Shown: positions 8,201-16,717 of the stretch, in pieces | Numbering within the stretch: position 1 is the first letter of the stretch | Layout: the number at the start of each line of letters is the position of its first letter | Assembly (NCBI RefSeq): GCF_014695375.1 | Contig: NZ_JACJOG010000034.1 | Location: forward strand, 45,948 to 109,947 | DNA length: 64,000 nucleotides | Origin: Coleofasciculus sp. FACHB-T130 | GTDB lineage: Bacteria > Cyanobacteriota > Cyanobacteriia > Cyanobacteriales > FACHB-T130 | Direction: 5' to 3' | Position numbers and translations under genes: made by a program | The notes under the pieces: generated by a model | Seen by the model: only the letters and a program-made list of their open reading frames with translations | The model's database searches: none | What the model was told of the DNA's origin: nothing

Positions 8201-10727
8201 TTGCCCGGAATAACGGGGGTTGTGCCAAGTCGAAGGGCGTTTGAGCCTCTGCGATCGCAAATTGTTGCGCTTGCGCTTGTCTCTCAGCATCGGGCAATTG
8301 CCGCAGATCCACCTCTGGTAAATTTAAGGTGACGCAGCTTTCCCCAGAAGTCGCTTGCACGGGTTCGCCCTCCACTACGGCAAAGCTTGTCCGCAAGATT
8401 TCGTGTCGCCGGATAATTTCGTGAATACTGCGAACCAGCACTGGCACATCCAGCCGTCCCGTCAGGCGAACTGCGATGGGAATGTTGTAAGCCGGAGTTC
8501 CTGGTTGCAATTGATTGACAAACCACAATCTAGCTTGAGAAAAAGAAAGTGGATACTCGTCAGTAGTTTTCTCAACTCTGCACAAAGGTATCGATGCAGA
8601 CGGAACCACTTGAGTCAGTTGGTCGAGTATCTGCGTTGCCAGTTGCGTAATGCTAACTCCCTCAAACAAATCCGCGATGGATACAGCTACCCCCAAATCA
8701 ACCTCGATCCGATTCTTCAACTCGAAAACCATCAACGAGTCGAGGCCAAAACGGCTCAAAGGCTGCTCAACACTAATATTTCCTCTGTGATTCTTCCTCT
8801 GCGTCCTCTGCTTCCTCTGCGGTTCGTTCCCAAAATCTAATTCAAACGACGCAACACCCAGCACCCGCGCCACTTGCCTTTGCAGATAAGCCTCTAATCG
8901 CTGCTGACGTTCTTCCGACTCAACAGCCAGTAACTCTTCGCGAGTGAGATTATCTTCATTTTCGAGATGATAGGAATTCTCTAAAATACTGCTGCCAATA
9001 ACATCCAATTCGCCTGCCAGAAACTCAGCACGAGTGGCGCGGCGTTGAATCTTCCCGCTGGAAGTCTTGGGAATACTGCCACCTTTAATCAGAACTACCG
9101 CATAAACTTGTATCTCATGTTCTTCTGCAACTGCCTGACGAATGGCGGCGGTGACTTCCTCAACATTCGGTTTCGAGCGAAATTCTACCTCTTGCACTAC
9201 GACAAGCCGTTCTTCATTGCCGACTTCTACCGCAAAAGCTGCACCACTGCCTGAACGTAATCCTGGATGGCTGCATTCTGCCGTTCGTTCGATGTCTTGC
9301 GGATAAAGGTTGCGACCCCGGATGATAATTAAATCTTTGGCTCGACCTGTGATGAACAGTTCCCCGTTGTGCAAAAAGCCCAAGTCGCCTGTTCTTAAAA
9401 AAGGCTTTTCGTCCGTATCTGCGAGGTAGGCGCGGAAGGTTTGCACCGTCTCCTCTGGTCGATTCCAATAGCCGTGACCTACACTAGGGCCTGAAACCCA
9501 AATTTCACCAATTTCATCTGGCGCACATCGGGTTAAAGTTTCAGGATTAGCAATAACAATCTCCTGTTCTGGTAAGGTGTTCCCGCAACCGACGAGCGGC
9601 TGGGAATTGTCGTCATCATCAGCATCAATGACTTGGTTGCGTTCTAATGCCGTTTTTTGAACGGTTTTCGTTACCGCAACCGCTGCCTTGACACCACCAG
9701 AAACGATTAGGGTTGCCTCCGCCATCCCGTAACAGGGATAAAAAGCTGTTTTTAAAAAGCCGCAGGAAGCAAAGGCATCTGCAAACCGCTCTAAAGTATC
9801 TTGGCGAATCGGTTCTGCACCGTTAAAAGCGACACTCCATCTGCTTAAATCAAGGGTTTCTTTTTGCTCAGGTGTAATTTTCTGAACGCACAGTTCATAG
9901 GCAAAATTCGGGCCACCGCTGGTCGTTCCTTGGTAATCAGAAATCGCTTTCAGCCAGCGATACGGACTCAGCAGAAAAGACGCGGGTGACATTAAGTAGC
10001 AAGGGAACCCGCCATACAAGGGTTGCAGGACACCGCCGATAAGTCCCATGTCATGATATATCGGCAGCCAGGAGACAAATTTGCTACTGGGCGCATGTTC
10101 CATGAGTCGGTAAGTCATGGCGGCATTGTGCAGTAGATTGCCATGACTGAGCATGACTCCTTTCGGTGTCCCTGTAGAACCGGAGGTGTATTGCAGAAAA
10201 GCTAATGTGTCTTGATGAATGCTTGGCGGTTCCCAATTCTCTTCGATGCCGTTGGCTAAGTTGTCCGTAGTTAGCCACTGGATGTCATTTGGCTCAGTTT
10301 TTTGAGCCAGAAGCGATCGCACTTTCGCAAAAATCGCCGTTGTGGTGAGCGCGATTTTCGCCTGTGCATCTTGCAAAATTGCTTGAATTCTCGGCGTGTT
10401 GCGTTGGTTGCGAGGCGGATAAGCGGGAACGGCGATCGCGCCTGCATACAAACAACCGAAAAATGCCGCTAGATAATCCAAACCCGGTGGATAAAGCAAT
10501 AAGGCACGTTCGCCACTTAAACCCATCGCTTGCAGCTGGGATGCGATCGCTCTACTGCGCCGATCCAACTCTCGATAAGTCAGGTTCTCGGCTGATATTT
10601 CCCCATCCTGCAAGAAGGTAAACGCCAGTTTTTCCGGTTCGTTTACGGCTCGATAGCGCAGAAGGTCTGCTAAAGTGGCAATTTTCTTAGGCGGGTTTTC
10701 TGGAAAATCTTGGCAAAAATCGACCAT
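5214..10727 (-). CDS. Lipopeptide starter enzyme: FAAL-ACP-C-A(Ser)-PCP
   Basis: A 1837-residue enzyme that would activate a fatty acid as acyl-AMP, load it on its own ACP and condense it with one amino acid. Residues 1-580 are a fatty acyl-AMP ligase (YTSGSTGTPKG near 178). An ACP follows (FGLDSLM, Ser near 662), then a condensation domain (HHIVADG near 859-865), an adenylation domain (YTSGSTGKPKG near 1336) and a PCP (FFDIGGHSLLM, Ser near 1753). Reading the A-domain pocket positions gives D-V-W-H-F-S-L-I-D(-K), the pattern known for serine. Two stretches are repeat-derived: a basic QRKQRTQRKNHR-like linker at about 634-650 before the ACP, and about 27 residues (LTPQPPSLKG...LLGEGLGES) at 1559-1588 inside the A domain. 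The start has no strong ribosome-binding site. FAAL loading is typical of lipopeptides; the product is not known. Confidence 0.93.
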   Translation of the reverse strand: MVDFCQDFPENPPKKIATLADLLRYRAVNEPEKLAFTFLQDGEISAENLTYRELDRRSRAIASQLQAMGLSGERALLLYPPGLDYLAAFFGCLYAGAIAVPAYPPRNQRNTPRIQAILQDAQAKIALTTTAIFAKVRSLLAQKTEPNDIQWLTTDNLANGIEENWEPPSIHQDTLAFLQYTSGSTGTPKGVMLSHGNLLHNAAMTYRLMEHAPSSKFVSWLPIYHDMGLIGGVLQPLYGGFPCYLMSPASFLLSPYRWLKAISDYQGTTSGGPNFAYELCVQKITPEQKETLDLSRWSVAFNGAEPIRQDTLERFADAFASCGFLKTAFYPCYGMAEATLIVSGGVKAAVAVTKTVQKTALERNQVIDADDDDNSQPLVGCGNTLPEQEIVIANPETLTRCAPDEIGEIWVSGPSVGHGYWNRPEETVQTFRAYLADTDEKPFLRTGDLGFLHNGELFITGRAKDLIIIRGRNLYPQDIERTAECSHPGLRSGSGAAFAVEVGNEERLVVVQEVEFRSKPNVEEVTAAIRQAVAEEHEIQVYAVVLIKGGSIPKTSSGKIQRRATRAEFLAGELDVIGSSILENSYHLENEDNLTREELLAVESEERQQRLEAYLQRQVARVLGVASFELDFGNEPQRKQRTQRKNHRGNISVEQPLSRFGLDSLMVFELKNRIEVDLGVAVSIADLFEGVSITQLATQILDQLTQVVPSASIPLCRVEKTTDEYPLSFSQARLWFVNQLQPGTPAYNIPIAVRLTGRLDVPVLVRSIHEIIRRHEILRTSFAVVEGEPVQATSGESCVTLNLPEVDLRQLPDAERQAQAQQFAIAEAQTPFDLAQPPLFRAKLLHLTAEESMLLLTLHHIVADGWSVKVFVRELTALYEAFSTGKPSPLAELPIQYVDYVDWQQRWFSKERLETHLNYWKQQLWGVPVLELPTDRARSPIQTFRGAQQTLVLPKALTEAIKMLGQQEGVTLFMTLLAAFQTLLYRYSGQEDILVGSPIANRDRAELESLIGCFVNTLVLRTDLAGNPSFKELLVRVRKMAIDAYVHQDLPFEKLVELQSSRDLSYNPIFQVMFVLQNPAFSTVSLPELTLKTSEVESGTAKFDLFLSMIDTEQGLSGTLEYNTDLFNADTITRMLGHFQTLLEGIVADPEQCLSDLPLFSASERHTLLVEWNDTQVDYPQKCIHQLFEQQVEKTPDAIALIFDNVETGFIESLTYRELNNRANQLAHHLQQMGVQPDILVGICMERSLEMVVALLGILKAGGAYVPLDPTYPKERLAFMLADAQVSLLLTQQHLVHQLPRHQAIICLDTDWETITQKGTENPLSSATPENLAYVIYTSGSTGKPKGAMNTHLGLNNRLLWMQDTYQLTTTDRFLQKTPFGFDVSVWEFFLPLLTGASLVLAKPGGHQDSGYLVQLIAQQKITTLHFVPSMLQVFLEELSVVKCNSLKRVFCSGEALSFDLQKRFFIRLGAVELHNLYGPTEAAIDVTFWACQRNSQRRIVPIGRPIANTQIYLLDSHLQPVPIGVPGELHIGGFGLARGYLNRPELTQEKFIQNPFKDLTPQPPSLKGQGENCSPPLLGEGLGESRLYKTGDLARYLPDGNIEFLGRIDHQVKIRGFRIELEEIEAVLLQHPQVRETVVLAREDMPNDRHLVAYVVPNHDAELSINELRDRLKQSLPEYMVPSAFVFLDTLPLTPNGKVNRRALPAPENQRLELAVYQPPQSEIEKTIATVWQTILNLEKVGIHNNFFDIGGHSLLMLQVNHKLRTVFNREISVVTLFQNPTIYSLAQYLSQQQPSFEEMRDREAGRDSVQRARKQIEAINRQKELLSKQGRKTHG
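5971..6051 (-). repeat. Palindromic dispersed repeat inserted in frame in the A domain
   Basis: Two GC-rich hairpins in tandem: cccctcccct/aggggagggg is a perfect 10-bp inverted repeat (5982-5991 and 5995-6004), and ccccctgccct pairs with agggaaggggg with one mismatch. The block ends in ggctggggggttag, which matches the intergenic copy at 11203-11274. It has no stop codon in the reading frame of the synthetase and adds about 27 residues between the region after A5 and the YKTGD motif (A7). The same peptide (LTPQPPSLKG...) is familiar from other cyanobacterial proteins that carry such insertions. Confidence 0.7.
8780..8829 (-). repeat. In-frame copy of ccgcagagg-type repeat in the FAAL-ACP linker
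   Basis: On the minus strand the stretch reads gaaccgcagaggaagcagag followed by gacgcagaggaagaatcacagagg. It resembles the core of the MITE-like element at 342-465 (gaaccgcagaggacgccgag, gcgcagagg). Here it is translated as an Arg/Gln-rich linker before the first carrier domain, where an insertion should be tolerated. Confidence 0.65.
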
Positions 10728-11202
10728 GTTACTTTTTCTGCTTTTTCAACCCTGAACTGTTGAATCCGACGACAGAGTTTGAACTAGAGAGTTTGAACTT
10801 TGTGGTCAAAGATTCGCGTTGCCGAACGGAAACCGCGCATCTCTAGCTCCAACCGAGTCGTCGATTAAAAGCTGAGCGCTTCATCTGTATTTGCTGTTAA
10901 ATCGGCGTTTTTGGGAGTTTTAGGAACCCTCGGCAGAGCAAAAAACTTCACAAATCCTGGTGTTGGCGTTACGGTCAACGCTCCTCTTCAAGAGGTTTTT
11001 TAGCGGCAAATTTTCACTGCTATTGACATTCATTTTTAATAAGCTTGGATAACCTTAGTACAAAGCTTGCAAGTTTGGCAAGTAGCAATCGCAAAATTTT
11101 TTCAGAAATAAAATTCCGGCTTTTGCTCTTCTAGGGTTGGGGGAAGCATGACTTAAACTAGCCGGAAAGCTTACCCCGACGCTTGTGCAGTAGAGTCTGA
11201 CA

Positions 11203-11274
11203 TAACCCCAGCCCTTCTCCTACAAGGAACGAGACTTGCTCCGCTTCCCTATCACGGAATGCGGCTGGGGGTTA
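11203..11274. repeat. Palindromic dispersed repeat (taacccc(c)agcc ends)
   Basis: The ends taaccccagcc and ggctgggggtta are inverted repeats that differ by one base; the centre is not strongly paired. The right end matches the repeat inserted in the A domain of the adjacent synthetase (ggctggggggttag), so the two copies probably belong to one family. No coding content. Confidence 0.6.
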
Positions 11275-11415
11275 GGCTTTGTAGATGAGCGAACGGAAAA
11301 CCGCTATAGTTTCATGCTCTCCCAGTCAAGGCGTGCAAATTTTTCTGGACGCTAAATCGCGTATTTTCAGAAAAAACTGACATGAGTTCTCAATAGACTA
11401 ATTTTTTTTATACCC

Positions 11416-11443
11416 TTGACATTGGCAGATAAGACGTTATATG
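11416..11443 (+). promoter_or_regulatory. Predicted promoter of the siderophore-transport genes
   Basis: TTGACA at 11416-11421 and TATATG at 11438-11443 with 16 bp spacing. About 10 bp downstream is gtgataataactttcaataa (11456-11475), AT-rich with a GATAAT core like part of a Fur box. Transport genes for iron chelates are usually Fur-controlled, so iron regulation is plausible, but the match to the full Fur consensus is weak. Confidence 0.5.
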
Positions 11444-11517
11444 TTGCTGACCTAGTGATAATAACTTTCAATAACCAACTAGGTCGTAGCGAGCGCATCG
11501 ATTGGGCGTGAGGAAAT

Positions 11518-12510
11518 TTGAAGCAAACAAATTGTTACACCGCAAGTAATCAAGCGATGAATGGATTCTTTTGCGCCGAAGAGTCACGCCAAGCTGGAGA
11601 ACAGATTATCGGGTGTGCAACGAATCACAAAATCTATGTACTGATTGAGTGTCCACCGCCTTGGACACCCGATCCACTTGATTCAAAATTCCTCCCGGCT
11701 AATTTAAAAGCCTTGAAGGAGGAAATTGATACAGAGGAGCTTTCTGTTCGGGTTGTATTGATTCATCGCGACCAAACTAAGCGCGATCGCAACAAGCGAC
11801 TGATAATTTTCCGAGCAAACACCGGACTTTCGGCAGGTTACACCAAGCAAGAATTTCTGATTTCAGATATCAATGATGTAGCTTCTTTACTGAAAGACTG
11901 TTTAACAGGTAACGCTCCAAAACATGAAGCTATAGATATTCAAACCAGAGATATTTTAGTCTGTACCCACGGTAGCCATGATAAATGTTGCGCTAAGTAT
12001 GGAAATCCTTTTTACAAAGCTGCCTTAGCCACTGTCTCTGACTTATCACTCGATCGTGTCCGCGTTTGGCAAGCTAGCCACATTGGCGGTCATCGCTTTG
12101 CCCCTACTGCAATTGATTTTCCAGAGGGAAGATATTATGGCAGGCTCAACCAAAAATCATTTGCTGCCATTCTGACCCGAACGGGTGACATTCAGTGCTT
12201 GAACAATGTCTATCGCGGTTGGGGCATTTTACCTTGGGCAGCTCAAATCTTAGAAAAAGAACTCATCCTCAAATATGGCTGGGATTGGTTTAACTATCAG
12301 GTTGCCTATCAGATAATTGAGCGAAGCGAAGATGAAAGTTTTAATCAAGTTGAAATAACTTTTAAAACTCCGAATGGAGTTCTGAGTGTCTATAGAGCCG
12401 ACATTATTGAAGATAAACATAAAACTCTTCATTTAAAAGGAGAATGTGACAGCAATGAATTGTATGAATTCAAACAATATATTACGAAAAACCTGGTAAG
12501 TATTTCGTAG
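11518..12510 (+). CDS. Sucrase/ferredoxin-like protein (Suc_Fer family)
   Basis: 330 residues with the two signatures of the sucrase/ferredoxin-like family: CTHGSHDKCCAKYG near residues 150-163 (a Cys-rich thioredoxin-like iron-sulphur site) and RVWQASHIGGHRFAP near 181-195. Members are thought to hold a 2Fe-2S cluster, and in cyanobacteria they are often found near siderophore genes, where a ferric-chelate reductase or electron-carrier role is a reasonable guess. I chose the TTG at 11518 because tgaggaaa lies directly before it; an ATG at 11557 is a second possibility but has no ribosome-binding site. It is the first gene of a rightward group followed after 122 bp by a siderophore-binding protein. 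The exact reaction is not known. Confidence 0.85.
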   Translation: MKQTNCYTASNQAMNGFFCAEESRQAGEQIIGCATNHKIYVLIECPPPWTPDPLDSKFLPANLKALKEEIDTEELSVRVVLIHRDQTKRDRNKRLIIFRANTGLSAGYTKQEFLISDINDVASLLKDCLTGNAPKHEAIDIQTRDILVCTHGSHDKCCAKYGNPFYKAALATVSDLSLDRVRVWQASHIGGHRFAPTAIDFPEGRYYGRLNQKSFAAILTRTGDIQCLNNVYRGWGILPWAAQILEKELILKYGWDWFNYQVAYQIIERSEDESFNQVEITFKTPNGVLSVYRADIIEDKHKTLHLKGECDSNELYEFKQYITKNLVSIS

Positions 12511-12632
12511 TAATAGATAAATTGCTAAAAATATCCTTTTAAGACATAGAGATTATATTTCGATTGTCAAATCATCTTTTTCTTGATTTGTGTTCTTAAC
12601 GTCTTGGTGGTCAAATATTTTTTAAAATTAAT

Positions 12633-13733
12633 ATGTTTTCAATCAAACAAATAGCCCGTTTTTTAAACAAAGTCGCTATTTATTTTCAGTATTTTATTTT
12701 CCGCTGTTATCCAATTTGGAATTCAAAGACCAACTATAGTCAGCGTAATATCCGACTGTTGTTAATAACAATTTTAACAATTTGTATCGTTTCTGCCTGT
12801 GGGAATAATGCCAAAAGGAATGGGACGAATAACAGTATTAATGTTTCTCTAAACTTGCCTTCTCAAGCTGTACGAGTAGTCAAGCACGCAATGGGAGAAA
12901 CAAAGGTTCCCGTTAATCCGCAGCGGGTAATTGTGCTGGGAAACTTGGAGAATGTCTTAGCTTTAGGGATCAAGCCTGTAGGTGCCACAACCTTAGGAGA
13001 TGGGGAGTTTCCCTCCTATCTCCGGAATCAAACTGAAGGAATTACAAAACTTGGCATAAATGGGCAACCAAGCCTGGAGAAAATTTTGTTCTTGAAGCCA
13101 GACTTGATTTTGGGTTGGTCTTGGGATGAAGAAATCTATGAGAAGCTATCACAAATTGCCCCGACAGTTTTTGTTGAAGGGAGTATTACCTGGAAAGAGT
13201 GGCTGAGAACATTTGCCGAAGCGCTGGGTAAGACGCCAGAAGCCGAAAAGCTTTTAAGGAATTATAATCAGCGCGTCGAAACGTTTAAAGAGCAAATGGG
13301 CGATCGCTTCTCGCAAATCCAGGTATCTGTGGTTAATTTTTGGGCAGATCAAGTCCGCATTTACATGAAGCGCTCCTTCAGTGGACTCATTCTCAATGAT
13401 ATCGGTATGCTCCGTCCATCAGCGCAGAATAAAGATAAAAACTCGGAAAATCTCTCATTAGAACTAATTCCCAAAATGGAAGGTGATGCGATTTTCTTAG
13501 TACTCGGAGAAGGTAAGGAATCTAAGTTAAACCAATTTACAAATCATCCGCTTTGGTTCCAATTGAATGCGGTTAAACAAGGTAAGGTATACCAAGTCAA
13601 TAGCGATGCCTGGATTAGCAGTTGGGGCATTATCGGAGCCAATCGAGTTCTCGATGACTTGTTTAAATATTTGGTAACAGAGAAATCAAGCAAGGGCAAG
13701 GAATTCCCTAAAGTTGCAGCTTTGACTCAATAG
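12633..13733 (+). CDS. Iron-siderophore ABC transporter substrate-binding lipoprotein
   Basis: 366 residues of the FecB/FhuD-type periplasmic binding protein family. An unusually long N-terminal extension leads to a hydrophobic segment and lipobox (IVSAC, Cys near 56), so the protein should be anchored to the outer face of the inner membrane. The mature part has the usual two-lobe pattern: VPVNPQRVIVLG, LGIKPVGATTLGDG, PSLEKILFLKPDLILGW and IAPTVFV in lobe one, and the HPLWFQLNAVKQGKVYQV motif in lobe two. Its neighbours are the sucrase/ferredoxin-like gene upstream and an EntS-like exporter 62 bp downstream, which fits uptake of the chelate made by the adjacent synthetases. No permease, ATPase or TonB-dependent receptor is in the window. 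Confidence 0.9.
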   Translation: MFSIKQIARFLNKVAIYFQYFIFRCYPIWNSKTNYSQRNIRLLLITILTICIVSACGNNAKRNGTNNSINVSLNLPSQAVRVVKHAMGETKVPVNPQRVIVLGNLENVLALGIKPVGATTLGDGEFPSYLRNQTEGITKLGINGQPSLEKILFLKPDLILGWSWDEEIYEKLSQIAPTVFVEGSITWKEWLRTFAEALGKTPEAEKLLRNYNQRVETFKEQMGDRFSQIQVSVVNFWADQVRIYMKRSFSGLILNDIGMLRPSAQNKDKNSENLSLELIPKMEGDAIFLVLGEGKESKLNQFTNHPLWFQLNAVKQGKVYQVNSDAWISSWGIIGANRVLDDLFKYLVTEKSSKGKEFPKVAALTQ

Positions 13734-13843
13734 TTTAATCCCTAATCAAGATTCATCCAAAACCGCCCACAATCGATAAAACACTACATTCACCAATGGG
13801 AGGGATATTCTACTCGGATGGAAACCGCCTTAACAAAACTAAT

Positions 13844-15163
13844 ATGCGAACCTTCTTCATCATTTGGATCGGTCAGCTAGTCTCAACGATCGGTAGCTAT
13901 ATGACCAGTTTTGCCATCCAAATCTGGATGTGGGAACTGACTGGTCAGGCGACGGCACTTGCTTTAGTGGGTTTCTTTACCCTGGTGCCGAGTATCTTAA
14001 TTACACCCATTGCTGGGCTAATTGTAGACCGCTGGAACCGCAAATTCCTGATGATGATTGGCGACACAGTGACAGCTTTGTGTACCCTGGTAATTCTTTG
14101 GCTGTACCTGACCAACCAATTGCAAATCTGGCATCTTTACGTCGGTGGCGCGGTTAGCGGTGCTTTTAGCGAAATTCAAGCGCTGGCGTATTCAGTATCG
14201 ATTGCAATGCTGGTGCCCAAACAGCATTACACCCGTGCCACCAGTCTGGATTCTGCGATTCATTACAGTTCGATTATTATTGCTCCCGCGCTGGCGGGTG
14301 TACTCTACTACACGATTGGATTTGCCGGGATCTCGCTCATCGATATCGTTACATTTGCGATCGCGATCGGCACCGTTCTCAAGATACATATCCCCCAACC
14401 CACAAGTAGCGAGACATCCTCTCACGATAAAGGGATCTTCCAGCCGATTATCTTCGGCTTCCAGTATATTCTGGTGCGTCCCGGTCTGCTCGCCATTGTA
14501 GTCGCGGCGTCCTTGTTCTGGTTTGCCCACGATCTGGGCGCTGCCTTGTATGCACCGATGATTTTGGCACGCACGGGAAATGATGCCAGAGTGTTAGGCA
14601 GCATCGGTTCAGCAGCCGGATTCGGTGGGGTAACGGGAGCGTTTCTTTTGAGTGCCTGGGGCGGTTCTAAGCGGCGCATCCACGGCTTTTTACTGGCAAT
14701 GGTGGGGGCGGGTCTGAGTAAAACCGTCTTTGGGTTGGGTCAGATGCCAATGATTTGGCTTCCTGCTCAGTTCTGCTCATCGCTGAATTTTCCCTTATTG
14801 AGCAGTTCCAACACAGCAATCTTGCTCAGCAAGGTAAGACCGGATGTGCAAGGACGGGTTTTCGCTGCCCGATCGGCAATTAAGCAAGTTGTTAGCGCGA
14901 TCGCTCTATTAATCGCTGGGCCACTTGCCGACCACGTTTTTGAACCAGCGATGATGCCAGGAGGTGTTCTTGTACCCATCCTCGGCAGGCTATTCGGCAC
15001 GGGATCGGGTGCAGGGATGGCGCTTTTGTATGTCATCACTTCCATCAGCTTATTGCTGATTGGTTTGGGTGGGTATGGCTTCCGCGTGTTGTGCGACGTG
15101 GAAATCAGCTTACCTGACCATGATGTTGAGCCAGAAGTTGAGGACTCCAGATGCGGAGGCTGA
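13844..15163 (+). CDS. MFS exporter, EntS-like (probable siderophore efflux)
   Basis: Major facilitator of the MFS_3 group that includes the enterobactin exporter EntS. From the ATG at 13844 (MRTFFIIWIGQLVSTIGSYM) it has about 439 residues and some 12 membrane segments; an upstream ATG at 13796 would add 16 hydrophilic residues that relatives normally lack. The loop between helices 2 and 3 carries DRWNRKFLMMIGD, the family's motif A region. Its place after a siderophore-binding protein and across from NRPS/PKS genes suggests it pumps the finished lipopeptide out of the cytoplasm. It faces the leftward monooxygenase gene at its 3' end with about 118 bp between stop codons. Confidence 0.85.
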   Translation: MRTFFIIWIGQLVSTIGSYMTSFAIQIWMWELTGQATALALVGFFTLVPSILITPIAGLIVDRWNRKFLMMIGDTVTALCTLVILWLYLTNQLQIWHLYVGGAVSGAFSEIQALAYSVSIAMLVPKQHYTRATSLDSAIHYSSIIIAPALAGVLYYTIGFAGISLIDIVTFAIAIGTVLKIHIPQPTSSETSSHDKGIFQPIIFGFQYILVRPGLLAIVVAASLFWFAHDLGAALYAPMILARTGNDARVLGSIGSAAGFGGVTGAFLLSAWGGSKRRIHGFLLAMVGAGLSKTVFGLGQMPMIWLPAQFCSSLNFPLLSSSNTAILLSKVRPDVQGRVFAARSAIKQVVSAIALLIAGPLADHVFEPAMMPGGVLVPILGRLFGTGSGAGMALLYVITSISLLLIGLGGYGFRVLCDVEISLPDHDVEPEVEDSRCGG

Positions 15164-15281
15164 GGGTGAGGTTTTTTAGGTGCAAGCCAGGTAAGCGGAA
15201 GCGGTTAATGAACGCTTCCGCTCTCAGTATTGCTGCATTATTAGAACTTGTGGCGCTAGTCGCTAGCTGTTTACCTCAGCG

Positions 15282-16556
15282 CTACCCAGCGATCGGCGCT
15301 ACTGGTCGCTCTTCCGGTTCTATCGAATTCAGCAACGTCTTCTTAGCTAAATATTTTTTACTTTCTTCAGGATCGAAAAACCACGGAGACAGATTGGGTG
15401 GATTGTTGATACCGTTCAAGTAATCCTTGGCAACTTCTGGATTTTGAGCCATTGCGATCGCAATCTCTTGCAGATGAGCTGGAGGCGTCAACAAGCAATC
15501 CGTTAAGGCGTGCCCATGCTGACAATATTGCCAGAATTCATCGAAAACTCCCTGCATCCATGACTCATCAAAGCGTTGGTTGCCATGTTCGACAATCCGT
15601 TGCGCGACCAGATGTGCCATCTTCGTGGCGTTATTCGCTCCCTGCGCTCCAACCGGATCGTGCAAAATCACTGTATCGCCTATCCCCATCACCGTTGCAC
15701 CTGATGGCAAACGACCAATCGGCTTCCGCACAGTCGGTGTAACTGCCCCACGAACCCATGCTTGCTCGTCGAGCAATTCCATATCCTTGACCGTTTCGTA
15801 GTTCCACGGGGTCAATTCTTGGATGACTTGTTTGCTGAGTTCCGCTAATTCTTGACCGGATTGCACCTGGCCAAACCGATCCATTGCTCCACCAGGGTAG
15901 GCTTCAAAGGCAACAGTGTAAGCGGAATCTTTGCTGTTGGTATAAAACGGAAACTGGAGCATCTCTCCAACGCCGGGTATATTACTGACCTGAAAGGTGC
16001 GTCCCTTCTTCGGATCTTCCTTCAGTCCGGTGTAAATACCACCCCCTAAATGGCGCTTTGGTTGGTCGTATTGGGATTTTTGCTCGTCCCGCTCAAACAA
16101 GGTCGAGAAGGAGCCACGACCAGCAGATACCACGACCAGATCGTAGTTTTGAGCAGACTCCTCCAAGTCTTGTAACGTCATTGCCTGAACAACTAATTCG
16201 CCGCCTCTGCGGACAAACTCCTGCATCCAAACGGATATTTTGAGGCGTTGATCCACACCTCGCCAGGGCTTTTCTAGAGTGGAGGAGATAACTAAGGCAA
16301 CATTGCCCTGTGGGTCGCACAGGTTGTTATGAAATTGGTCGCAACCCAGAAACTGCTCATCCCAGAAATTGAGTCCTAGGTCACGTTCAAGTTGTAGCGC
16401 ATCTGGAAACAACAATGGCATTGCCATGATTTTGCCATTAAGGATAGCTTCTGGAGTGCGATCGCTAAATAGAGTCACTGCATAGCCTGCATCCACCAGA
16501 CTAATGCCTAAGTAAAGACCTGCTTGACCAGCGCCAATAATTGCAATTCGTTTCAT
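15282..16556 (-). CDS. Styrene-monooxygenase StyA-like FAD oxygenase
   Basis: 424-residue flavoprotein of the styrene/indole monooxygenase oxygenase-subunit type. The FAD-binding GAGQAGLYLG motif is at residues 8-17, and the middle of the protein has DLVVVSAGRGSFSTLF and the substrate-domain pattern near PFYTNSKDSAYTVAFEAYPGGAMD. The C-terminal third has GIGDTVILHDPVGAQGANNA, the second FAD contact (G-D-x6-P). Two-component enzymes of this kind take reduced FAD from a separate StyB-type flavin reductase; none is in the window. A very strong ribosome-binding site (ggaggatctccc) precedes the ATG. It may epoxidise or hydroxylate an aromatic or alkene substrate; whether it belongs to the siderophore cluster is open. 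Confidence 0.85.
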   Translation of the reverse strand: MKRIAIIGAGQAGLYLGISLVDAGYAVTLFSDRTPEAILNGKIMAMPLLFPDALQLERDLGLNFWDEQFLGCDQFHNNLCDPQGNVALVISSTLEKPWRGVDQRLKISVWMQEFVRRGGELVVQAMTLQDLEESAQNYDLVVVSAGRGSFSTLFERDEQKSQYDQPKRHLGGGIYTGLKEDPKKGRTFQVSNIPGVGEMLQFPFYTNSKDSAYTVAFEAYPGGAMDRFGQVQSGQELAELSKQVIQELTPWNYETVKDMELLDEQAWVRGAVTPTVRKPIGRLPSGATVMGIGDTVILHDPVGAQGANNATKMAHLVAQRIVEHGNQRFDESWMQGVFDEFWQYCQHGHALTDCLLTPPAHLQEIAIAMAQNPEVAKDYLNGINNPPNLSPWFFDPEESKKYLAKKTLLNSIEPEERPVAPIAG

Positions 16557-16717
16557 GGGAGATCCTCCGGAGTTGAGTCGGTCTGAGTTTAAATCGCGAT
16601 CGCTTTCAATGAGAACTCAGCAAGTTACTTTAATAAATTAGCCGATACGAATCTCTCTAATATCGGGACGCAGGCTTCTAAAACCAAGCGTGGCAAACGC
16701 TTCCACTTCCTACGCAA

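Larger units (their letters stand above)
10728..11517. other. Divergent intergenic region of the siderophore-like locus
   Basis: 790 bp between the leftward synthetase genes and the rightward transport genes. It contains one palindromic repeat (11203-11274), a good sigma70-type promoter for the rightward genes (11416-11443), and a second TTGACA at 11023-11028 without a convincing -10 box. No leftward promoter for the synthetases could be picked out, and no convincing small gene is seen. Confidence 0.7.

Noticed and set aside
8355..8840. 161-codon plus-strand frame inside the NRPS
   Set aside because: Lies opposite the condensation and carrier domains, which are unambiguous on the minus strand.
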